Made by a program: the position numbers and the translations under genes. A stretch of 42,909 bases of DNA from Wandonia sp964447015 (lineage in GTDB: Bacteria > Bacteroidota > Bacteroidia > Flavobacteriales_D > Crocinitomicaceae), in assembly GCA_964447015.1 (NCBI GenBank), contig CAYUQU010000024.1:1-42909 (forward strand), read 5' to 3'. Under the pieces are notes generated by a model, which saw only the letters and a program-made list of their open reading frames with translations, made no database searches and was not told where the DNA came from. Shown piece after piece: positions 26,679 to 33,626 of the stretch. Numbering within the stretch: the stretch's first letter is position 1; the number at the start of each line of letters is the position of its first letter.

Positions 26679-27275
26679 TTATTCTTCCTCGGAATCGTAT
26701 TCGTCTTCTACCACACCTTGTACTTCCACGTCGTCATCTTCGCTATCATCAGAACCTGCTGCAGAGAAAACACCTGCTGTAGCTCCTTTAAATCCAGGTT
26801 CAGCTTGGTTGTCGTCAGTTACTTCTGCAGTATACTCAGTTTCATCACCGTTAAAAGGGAAAATATCAACGATTGAAGAAAGCATAATTGAAGGAATATC
26901 GAAAGAGACCATCATACCTTTCATGCTTTCGTATGTACGGTCGTAAGCTTCTTTTACATTTGATGCATTAACCAAAAGGTTGTTGGCAATTTTCTTTTCT
27001 TTATCGCTATCCGCATCAGCAGAAACGTAAGTAATTTTCACTTTGAACCACGTATCACAATCTTCATAATGAAAAATGTCAGCGAAATCAGTTTTTGCGA
27101 TGTTTGTAATGAGGAACTCACCTTTAACATATTCACCAATTTCAGTGTAAGCACGCGCTTCAGCGTCTGTGAAAGACATTGCGTTAAACAAATAAGGTTC
27201 GTTCACTCTTTTCAAACGACCATCCTCAAGTTGCTTAGTATATTTAACCTTAACGGTAAACCAATTATTCATCAT
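26679..27275 (-). CDS. DUF4494 family protein
   Basis: 198 residues from the ATG at 27275 (27272 is the neighbouring alternative). An upstream in-frame TTG at 27293 is part of a promoter box and is rejected. The sequence NNWFTVKVKYTKQLEDGRLKRVNEPYLFNAMSF and the later DTWFKVKITY fit the Bacteroidota DUF4494 family of cytosolic proteins of unknown function. An extra acidic tail is present from about residue 165 (GSDDSEDDDVEVQG and EYDSEEE). First gene of a tight run with pdxH and the M16 peptidase. Confidence 0.85.
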   Translation of the reverse strand: MMNNWFTVKVKYTKQLEDGRLKRVNEPYLFNAMSFTDAEARAYTEIGEYVKGEFLITNIAKTDFADIFHYEDCDTWFKVKITYVSADADSDKEKKIANNLLVNASNVKEAYDRTYESMKGMMVSFDIPSIMLSSIVDIFPFNGDETEYTAEVTDDNQAEPGFKGATAGVFSAAGSDDSEDDDVEVQGVVEDEYDSEEE

Positions 27276-27290
27276 AAATAAAAATTTTAA

Positions 27291-27298
27291 CAAAGATA
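27291..27298 (-). promoter_or_regulatory. -7 promoter box for DUF4494-pdxH-M16 run
   Basis: The minus strand reads TATCTTTG, a full TAnnTTTG match. Transcription starting about 7 bases on leaves a leader of roughly 10 bases before the ATG at 27275 or 27272. No TTG at 17-23 bases upstream; the nearest is at 14 bases. Confidence 0.5.
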
Positions 27299-27320
27299 AT
27301 GAGAGAAAATCACAACTGGG

Positions 27321-28415
27321 TCATGAACGCACTTTTCTTCCGCCGGTATATGCTAAAAAAGATTTGTTTGCCAGCTCAACTACTACCATTTCCCCCGAAA
27401 TATAGAAATCAATTACAGGTTCGTTTGTAATGTTAATCACCTGTCCGTCGATTACACAGTCTACACCTTTCATTTGATTTTTAAAGGCCACGACATTGTT
27501 TTTGATAATCCATCTCTCTGGTTTGTAATACGCAGCCGTGATAATTTCTTTTCCGTCCCATACTTGAAACAAGTCGCCCTCGCCCCAAATCACCATATGG
27601 TCATTTGCGTCCCAATAATCTGGCGAATAGTTAGAGAGTGTTTTCAGGTTCCCACTTTTATAATATTGCAAGTTTAAATTTTGATCGACATAAGTTACGC
27701 ACGAAATACCTGCTATAAACTTCTTTGCGTGCATGGGGTCTAAGTCAAGAAATTGACCATTTTCATATATGGCAAAAGACATGTGAATAGGATCGTTGAA
27801 TGCAGCGATATCTCGCCCACAAGAGAATTTTATTGCTTCGCGATAAGTATCAAGTTCATAAAAGCGCCCACTATGGAAAATGAAGTGAGTACCACCTCCT
27901 GCTTTAAAGGCTATAACATTATCTCCAATAGCATTAGGTAAATATACATCACCAATAACGCCGTACAAATCGTTTATTTCACCATTGTACCATACCCGAA
28001 CGGTATTGTATTGAGTGTCTTCGAAAACAACAAGACTATCAGCTACAATATACCTTCTCCCGAAATTTGTGAGTAATTGGCCTTTTCCATCTTTCCATAC
28101 AGAAGTTACAGGACCTTGGTTGAATACTAGGATATTGTCCGATACACTATAGTTATTTGCTATTCCTGCCAGCATTTTCACATTCTCACCTTGGAATACT
28201 TTTACATCACCTTTGTTATCGATATAAGCCAAAATATTATCACCAAGTTGGTATGATTTCACAGGTAAATATTCGATTTGGCGAACAACGCCATTGTGAA
28301 ATACTTTAAAATACCCCTGTAAATTGGTAAAAGGACCAAGTCCCCAAAACTCTTGCGCTTTTAAAGTACCAATAAGCGAAAGCAAGACTAGTAACACAAT
28401 TTTTTTCTTCATCAT
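27321..28415 (-). CDS. Secreted propeller-like repeat protein
   Basis: 364 residues with a signal peptide (MMKKKIVLLVLLSLIGTLKA, then Q). The mature part repeats short units of the form (V/G)DNxLxxxDxxGxxxVxxxGxxxxL, seen at GDNILAYIDNKGDVKVFQGE, SDNILVFNQGPVTSVWKDGK, GDNVIAFKAGGGTHFIFHSG and NNVVAFKNQMKGVDCVIDGQ. Such repeats suggest a beta-propeller. No catalytic motif is visible and there is no T9SS domain. Function is unknown. It starts 63 bases after the upstream S8 peptidase stop, with a terminator hairpin between them. Confidence 0.8.
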   Translation of the reverse strand: MMKKKIVLLVLLSLIGTLKAQEFWGLGPFTNLQGYFKVFHNGVVRQIEYLPVKSYQLGDNILAYIDNKGDVKVFQGENVKMLAGIANNYSVSDNILVFNQGPVTSVWKDGKGQLLTNFGRRYIVADSLVVFEDTQYNTVRVWYNGEINDLYGVIGDVYLPNAIGDNVIAFKAGGGTHFIFHSGRFYELDTYREAIKFSCGRDIAAFNDPIHMSFAIYENGQFLDLDPMHAKKFIAGISCVTYVDQNLNLQYYKSGNLKTLSNYSPDYWDANDHMVIWGEGDLFQVWDGKEIITAAYYKPERWIIKNNVVAFKNQMKGVDCVIDGQVINITNEPVIDFYISGEMVVVELANKSFLAYTGGRKVRS

Positions 28416-28427
28416 CTTAAGACATTA

Positions 28428-28456
28428 ACAAAAAAGGTGCCCAATTGAGCACCTTT
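28428..28456 (-). terminator. Intrinsic terminator after the S8 peptidase
   Basis: On the minus strand AAAGGTGC (28456-28449) pairs with GCACCTTT (28440-28433) around an 8-base loop, followed by a run of T's. It lies 22 bases past the stop of the leftward S8 peptidase. Confidence 0.85.
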
Positions 28457-28460
28457 CAAG

Positions 28461-28468
28461 CAAATATA
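28461..28468 (-). promoter_or_regulatory. -7-like box between S8 stop and its terminator
   Basis: The minus strand reads TATATTTG, a full match to TAnnTTTG, 11 bases past the S8 peptidase stop and just before the terminator hairpin. If used, the transcript of the propeller-like gene would begin in the hairpin's 5' arm. May be chance in AT-rich DNA. Confidence 0.3.
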
Positions 28469-28478
28469 ATAAAAAAAA

Positions 28479-30062
28479 TTAATTTTTTGCAGCAACTCGA
28501 GCTTCAGCTAGCTTTACAGCAGCCAATACGTCAACTACTTTACCAGTTTTAGATAAAGTTGCAAAATCAACTTTTTCGTCAGAACCTGGTTTTGTGTGCA
28601 TTGTTCCTGAATAATCTTTTCCTGACTCGATGATAATATCTTTAATCTCTTTCATAGTCAATGAAGGATAATAAGATTTAATCAAAGCGGCAACACCAGC
28701 AACCATAGGAGCAGCCATTGATGTTCCTTGAAGTTTTTGATATTCATTTTCTGGAACAGTGTTGTAGATTTCAAATCCAGGAGCGAAAATATCTACTGAT
28801 TTTTTTCCGTAGTTTGAAAATGAAGCAGCAAGTTCACCGTCCTTTAAATGACGTGATGAAGCTCCAATTGTCAACAACATTGTGTTTTCAGCTTGTTGAA
28901 AATCGTACATTACAGCTGGGAAGTTTGGCTCTTCATCAAGATTTGCACCATCGTTACCTGCAGCGTGGATCATCAAAACACCCTTTTCTTCAGCATAACG
29001 CATTGCTTCGTAAACCTCTTTTTGGTTAGGTGAATATGCTTTACCGAAAGACATATTGATTACTTGAGCACCATTGTCAACTGCATAGCGAATAGAAAGA
29101 GCGATATCTTTGTCATACTCATCTCCATTAGGAACAGCGCGAAGTGACATTAACTTTACGTTAGCTGCAACACCATCACCACCTAGTTTGTTTCCACGAA
29201 GAGCACCAATTATACCACCTACGTGAGTTCCGTGCAATGCATCTGGACCTTTTACGTCAGTATTTCCATAAGTAACATCTGAAAAATCATTTGGATTATC
29301 ACCTACTGTAGCACGAAAATCTTTTTCAAGATTATAGTGTGTTTCAAGCATCTCATTGATTTGTCCCAATTGTTCGTCAAGAACTTCAGGAGTTAACTCA
29401 CCACTAAGAATAGATATAGCAACTTGCTTAATTTGCTTCATTTGCGCATCTTCTGGCTCCCATTTCTCCAAATCCTTCATAGTATAATCTTCTTTACCTA
29501 ATGCAGAAGCTACCATTGTAGGAATCATTGGAAGCATTTGATCTTTGAACATGTTGATTTGAGTTATATAACCTTCAAACTCATTTCTTTTAGTGTTGTA
29601 ATCCTCTTTTACTTTTTTGTAAAAAGCATATTCTGCTTTATCTTCAGCATCTTCTTCAGATTTGTCGTTGTATTTAGCCTTTAGTTCAGCATAAAGACGC
29701 GTAACTTCCAACGCTGCATCATTCATGTTTTCACCATTAGGATTTCCTAAAAAATTCCAACCATGCACATCGTCGATAAATCCATTTCCATCGTCGTCAA
29801 TTCCGTTTCCTGGAATTTCTTTAGTGTTTACCCAGATTTGACCTTGAAGATCTTCATGATTAGTATCGATACCAGAGTCAATTACAGCCACAATAACTGT
29901 AGTAGATTCTTTTTTCTTTAATACTTTATAAGCTTTCTCCGTGTTCATTCCTGGAGTTTTCCCATTGTACCAATTAAGTATATCTTTGTCTTGCGCAAAA
30001 GAGATACCTGAAAGCCCTAATGTAAATAAGGCGAGTGAAAGTTTGATTGCTATTTTTTTCAT
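28479..30062 (-). CDS. Secreted S8 subtilisin-family peptidase with long insert
   Basis: 527 residues from the ATG at 30062, chosen because the signal peptide MKKIAIKLSLALFTLGLSG starts there. An earlier ATG at 30104 would put 14 unrelated residues in front of it and lies at the edge of a possible -7 box. The catalytic triad is D62 (AVIDSGIDTNHEDL), H277 (LHGTHVGG) and S448 (GTSMAAP), with the oxyanion Asn N370 in AAGND. About 215 residues separate Asp and His instead of about 30 in subtilisin; the insert (roughly 105-260) is charged and helical. Such inserts occur in Bacteroidota S8 peptidases. No T9SS sorting domain is present, so a periplasmic location is inferred. It is divergent from another S8 gene 130 bases away. 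Confidence 0.93.
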   Translation of the reverse strand: MKKIAIKLSLALFTLGLSGISFAQDKDILNWYNGKTPGMNTEKAYKVLKKKESTTVIVAVIDSGIDTNHEDLQGQIWVNTKEIPGNGIDDDGNGFIDDVHGWNFLGNPNGENMNDAALEVTRLYAELKAKYNDKSEEDAEDKAEYAFYKKVKEDYNTKRNEFEGYITQINMFKDQMLPMIPTMVASALGKEDYTMKDLEKWEPEDAQMKQIKQVAISILSGELTPEVLDEQLGQINEMLETHYNLEKDFRATVGDNPNDFSDVTYGNTDVKGPDALHGTHVGGIIGALRGNKLGGDGVAANVKLMSLRAVPNGDEYDKDIALSIRYAVDNGAQVINMSFGKAYSPNQKEVYEAMRYAEEKGVLMIHAAGNDGANLDEEPNFPAVMYDFQQAENTMLLTIGASSRHLKDGELAASFSNYGKKSVDIFAPGFEIYNTVPENEYQKLQGTSMAAPMVAGVAALIKSYYPSLTMKEIKDIIIESGKDYSGTMHTKPGSDEKVDFATLSKTGKVVDVLAAVKLAEARVAAKN

Positions 30063-30192
30063 ATCTTTATAAATGTGTTTACCGCTCACTTTAGCAGTAT
30101 TCATGCCAAAGATGAGAAAACATCTTTAAAAAAAGAAGAAAAATTCCACTTATGGAAAAAAAACGAGTTATTTTGGACAAGAATAATTATGA

Positions 30193-32697
30193 ATGGTTAT
30201 GAGATGTATACTACTAATTTCTTGTTTTTTTTATCTTAATTCATTTGCCCAAAGTACTTTCTTTGATAACCGTAATGATAGAGATTCTTATGGAACTTAT
30301 GCGGTGAAAATTAAAAAAGGAAAAACATTACCTAAAGTTATAAATTATAAGTATTCAGCAAATGGTTGGGATTATGTTTTGGCTGAACGTTCTGATATTA
30401 TCCGTTATGCTTCGGAAGGTGTTTTTTCTCAAGTATACATTGAATCGGATAGAGGGCACGAACTTAATGATAGTTCGTTGGTCACACATTCTGTACCTCC
30501 CATTCATTTAGGACAAGGCGGACTCCCTGATTCGTACACTGGAAAAGGTGTTGTAATAGGTTATGTTGATACAGGCTGTGATGTCACTCACGCCGATTTT
30601 ATTGATGCTTCAGGTAAATCGAGAGTCATAAGATATTGGGATCAAACGGCAGTGGTAAATGCACGAACTCCTGTGAAGTATGGATATGGTCAAGTATATG
30701 ATAGTAGTGATATTAACGCAGGAATTTACCCTAATTACGCTGGTTCAGGTCATGGGACAACTGTAACTGGTGCTGGTTCAGGTAATGGTTTGGCAAATGG
30801 GCGAAATAAAGGAGTCGCTCCAGAGTCAGATATTATCGTAGTAAAGTCACCGTTGTCTGGGACTAATTTTAGTATAACAGTGGCTGAAGCGGTTGACTAT
30901 GTTTTTTGTGTAGCAGATTCAATGGGAATGCCAGCTGTTGTTAACTTAAGTTTGGGAAGTTATCTTGGCAGCAAAGACGCATTGGATCCAGCGGGATTAT
31001 TTATCGATAGTTTATTGACTGAAAAGCCAGGGCGAATTGTTGTGTGTGCAGCAGGTAATTCAGGTAACTGGGGTAAGTATCATGTGGAAGGTCATATGAT
31101 AGAGGGGGTTGACACATCATTTGTTTGGATGATTCCAAATCCTTCATTTGGATATGGTCAACCTGGTGTTTTTATAGACTTATGGGCAGATACAAGTGAA
31201 ATTGCAAATATGTTTTTTGCATTTGGTGCCGATGCTCCAGGGCCTATTCTGAGAGGTGGAACAGATTTTCAATTATGTGGAGAACAGTATGATGTAGATG
31301 TCATAGATACTATTTGGGGGGGGGCGAATTTTATTGGTCAATTAATTTATCATGAGAGAGTTTTGGGACCTAATTACAATTTAAGAGCGTTGGTATTTAC
31401 AGATAGTCTTACTTATAAAATCCGTTTTATGACAAAAGGTGATGTGAAGTATGATGCATGGAGTCATGTGAATTTAGGGTTGAGTAATTTTGAAACTTCA
31501 ATTCCAAATCCTTTAATTTATCCTGAATTTGAAGGATATTTTATGCCTGACTCTCTCCAATCTATAGTTTCTTCTTGGGCTTGTTCTGAAAAAGTTATAA
31601 CGGTAGCAAATATGCAAAATCGCCAAAATTATATAGATTCTGAAGGAAATTTGTATCCAACTGATGGGGGCTTAATTCCTTCAGGGCAACTTAGTGCCAA
31701 TTCATCAAAAGGACCAACTAGGAGAGAGGCTTTAAAACCTGATATAACTGCTGCTGGCGATATGACTTTGTCTGCTCGTGTCATGAATGAAGCCTATGCT
31801 CCTTCTCAATTAGGTGAGGGTGGTTTACATGTTAGGAATGGAGGAACTTCAATGGCTTCTCCAGTGGTTGCAGGAATTGCGGCACTTTATCTCGAAAAAT
31901 GTCCAAATTCAACTTGGGAAGATTTTAAAAATGACTTGTACGAAGGAGCTTATACAGATAGTTTTATCTCTGGTGAAGTTCCAAATTATGCTTTTGGTAT
32001 AGGTAAGGTAAATGCTTTGATGACTGTTCTTGGTTCAAATTTTGAGTCGACTATTTTGGGGGATACACTTCTTTGTAGCCAAGAAGGAATTCTGACTATA
32101 GCCCCCGAGCCGTACAGTATAGTTTGGGGTGAAGGACAAACAGATTACCCATTAACGGTATCTGAAACCAATCTTTACCATGCAACTGTCATAAACGAAA
32201 GGGGATGTAAAAGTTATACGGACACGATTCAGGTTGTGGCAGGAACGATGCCTTATCCTTCTATAATAACTCAATTAGACGGAGCTTTAATAGCGACTGC
32301 TAATGATAATTATCAGTGGTATTTAGATGGAGATTTGATTGTTGGAGCTACAAATCAAACTTTTTTTCCTGAAATTGCAGGAAATTATAGTGTGTCTGTT
32401 TCTGATCCTTCGGGCTGTATGGCATATTCTGATGAGATTAATGTGGGAATAATGTCATTAAATGAAATAGAGAATTATCAATTGATAATTTATCCAAATC
32501 CTGTTTCGGATGAATTTTATATCTCTTCTTATGAGCAAGGAGAATACGAAATTTTGCAGTTAGATGGTAAATTAGTTCAGTCGGGAAGCTTTCTTTCAAA
32601 TGAAGGGATTAGTGTAAATTCGTTAGCGAGTGGTCTATATTCCATTAAATTACTGACTAATTACGGTCTTTTTGAAACAAAATTGGTCAAGTATTAG
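30193..32697 (+). CDS. S8 subtilase with T9SS C-terminal sorting domain
   Basis: 834 residues; start MVM or the Met at codon 3 (30199), followed by signal peptide RCILLISCFFYLNSFA. The triad is D126 (GYVDTGCDVTHADF), H187 (SGHGTT) and S553 (GGTSMASPVVAGIAALY); N in CAAGNSG is the oxyanion residue. After the peptidase domain come Ig-like or PKD-like strands (about 630-750). A type A T9SS sorting domain follows from about residue 765 (LIIYPNPVSDEFYIS, ending LYSIKLLTNYGLFETKLVKY). The enzyme is therefore predicted to be exported to the cell surface or medium. A G9 tract at 31316-31324 lies within the peptidase coding region. Confidence 0.94.
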   Translation: MVMRCILLISCFFYLNSFAQSTFFDNRNDRDSYGTYAVKIKKGKTLPKVINYKYSANGWDYVLAERSDIIRYASEGVFSQVYIESDRGHELNDSSLVTHSVPPIHLGQGGLPDSYTGKGVVIGYVDTGCDVTHADFIDASGKSRVIRYWDQTAVVNARTPVKYGYGQVYDSSDINAGIYPNYAGSGHGTTVTGAGSGNGLANGRNKGVAPESDIIVVKSPLSGTNFSITVAEAVDYVFCVADSMGMPAVVNLSLGSYLGSKDALDPAGLFIDSLLTEKPGRIVVCAAGNSGNWGKYHVEGHMIEGVDTSFVWMIPNPSFGYGQPGVFIDLWADTSEIANMFFAFGADAPGPILRGGTDFQLCGEQYDVDVIDTIWGGANFIGQLIYHERVLGPNYNLRALVFTDSLTYKIRFMTKGDVKYDAWSHVNLGLSNFETSIPNPLIYPEFEGYFMPDSLQSIVSSWACSEKVITVANMQNRQNYIDSEGNLYPTDGGLIPSGQLSANSSKGPTRREALKPDITAAGDMTLSARVMNEAYAPSQLGEGGLHVRNGGTSMASPVVAGIAALYLEKCPNSTWEDFKNDLYEGAYTDSFISGEVPNYAFGIGKVNALMTVLGSNFESTILGDTLLCSQEGILTIAPEPYSIVWGEGQTDYPLTVSETNLYHATVINERGCKSYTDTIQVVAGTMPYPSIITQLDGALIATANDNYQWYLDGDLIVGATNQTFFPEIAGNYSVSVSDPSGCMAYSDEINVGIMSLNEIENYQLIIYPNPVSDEFYISSYEQGEYEILQLDGKLVQSGSFLSNEGISVNSLASGLYSIKLLTNYGLFETKLVKY
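31316..31324 (+). repeat. G9 homopolymer inside the T9SS subtilase gene
   Basis: Nine consecutive G's encode the end of Trp, Gly-Gly and the start of Ala in DTIWGGANF, at about codon 375 of 834. This is the longest G run noticed in the window, in AT-rich surroundings. Loss or gain of one G would truncate the peptidase before its catalytic serine. Confidence 0.9.
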
Positions 32698-32717
32698 AGT
32701 ATATTACATGATTATAC

Positions 32718-32725
32718 TATTTTTG
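32718..32725 (+). promoter_or_regulatory. -7 promoter box of the DUF5606 gene
   Basis: TATTTTTG is a full TAnnTTTG match 23 bases before the ATG at 32749. No TTG at the preferred distance upstream. Confidence 0.4.
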
Positions 32726-32748
32726 ACACCTAAATTCAAATTATTGAA

Positions 32749-33348
32749 ATGAATCTAACTGGAATTATTTCTATTTCGGGGAAACCGGGATTATATCGTG
32801 TGGTAGCACAAGGCAATAACAATGTGATTGTAGAATCATTGGAGGATGGTAAGCGCTTTCCTGCTCATTCTAACAATAAAATCTCCGCTTTGGATGATAT
32901 TAGTATCTATACTTATGAGGAAGATGTTCCTTTGAAAGACGTATTTGCTTCTATCTACGAAAAAGAAAAAGGTGGAGCGGCAATATCTCACAAAGAGAGT
33001 GCAGCAAAATTGGTTGAGTACATGACAAAAGTTTTGCCTAAGTACGATCAGGAACGTGTGTATTCTTCGGATATTAAGAAATTGTTTCAATGGTATAACC
33101 TTTTGCATAAGGCAAATGCATTAGTCCCTGAAGAGGAAGAGAAGCCAGAGCCAAAGGCTAAATCAAAAACTGATAAAAAAGAGACTGCTGACGATAAAAA
33201 AGCACCCGCTAAAAAGGCCCCTGCTAAAAAAGCGCCAGCAAAGAAACCTGCAGCTACTAAAGCTGTATCTTCTGCAAAACCTTCTTCAAAGACAGCTTCT
33301 AAAAGTGCACCTGTAAAGAAAGCAACTGGAGCGAAGAAAAACGGATAA
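32749..33348 (+). CDS. DUF5606 family protein with H1-like basic tail
   Basis: 199 residues. The N-terminal half (MNLTGIISISGKPGLYRVVAQ, then VIVESLEDGKRFPAHSNNKISALDDISIYT) matches the Bacteroidota DUF5606 family, a small beta domain. It is followed by a short helical part (KLVEYMTKVLPKYD, SDIKKLFQWYNLLH). Residues from about 140 to the end are low-complexity Lys/Ala/Pro with APAKK repeats, like histone H1 or Bacteroidota DNA-binding tails. A nucleic-acid-binding role is inferred from the tail only. No signal peptide. It ends before a strong terminator, so rpsA downstream has its own promoter. Confidence 0.85.
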   Translation: MNLTGIISISGKPGLYRVVAQGNNNVIVESLEDGKRFPAHSNNKISALDDISIYTYEEDVPLKDVFASIYEKEKGGAAISHKESAAKLVEYMTKVLPKYDQERVYSSDIKKLFQWYNLLHKANALVPEEEEKPEPKAKSKTDKKETADDKKAPAKKAPAKKAPAKKPAATKAVSSAKPSSKTASKSAPVKKATGAKKNG

Positions 33349-33367
33349 TAAGTCGATTTCATACTTT

Positions 33368-33397
33368 AAAAAGGAGCTTATAAGCTCCTTTTTTTGT
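33368..33397 (+). terminator. Intrinsic terminator after the DUF5606 gene
   Basis: A perfect palindrome, AAAAAGGAGCTTA against TAAGCTCCTTTTT (33368-33393), continues into a T-run. It lies 20 bases after the stop codon. Confidence 0.9.
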
Positions 33398-33502
33398 TTT
33401 TGAAAAGGAGAGAAAATTCGTTATATGGGCTTGATGGTTAGTTAGTTCTGTTAAATACGGTTGAGCGTCTTTGCTTATCAATAAAAAACATCGTATAATT
33501 TG

Positions 33503-33530
33503 TTGATAAACTTGAAATTCACTATCTTTG
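33503..33530 (+). promoter_or_regulatory. Promoter of rpsA
   Basis: TTG at 33503-33505 and TATCTTTG at 33523-33530 are separated by 17 bases, a full match to the Bacteroidota consensus. Transcription would begin near 33537, leaving a leader of about 90 bases before the rpsA ATG. Confidence 0.65.
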
Positions 33531-33544
33531 CGCCCTGTTTTGAA

Positions 33545-33609
33545 ATTCTTCTAATCGGTATTTGAAGAATAATAATGTTAAATCCTTTCGGAGTACCGGT
33601 TTTCCGAAA
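33545..33609 (+). promoter_or_regulatory. Two-hairpin leader of rpsA
   Basis: Two perfect 7-bp inverted repeats sit in the predicted untranslated leader. ATTCTTC (33545-33551) pairs with GAAGAAT (33564-33570), and TTTCGGA (33586-33592) pairs with TCCGAAA (33603-33609). The second ends 17 bases before the ATG. In E. coli, S1 represses its own mRNA through leader hairpins; a similar role here is inferred, not shown. Confidence 0.5.
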
Positions 33610-33626
33610 TACAAAGTAAAAGCCTA

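Noticed and set aside
33087..33362. Minus-strand ORF of 91 residues rich in Ala, Gly and Phe
   Set aside because: Mirror reading of the low-complexity Lys/Ala tail of the DUF5606 gene.
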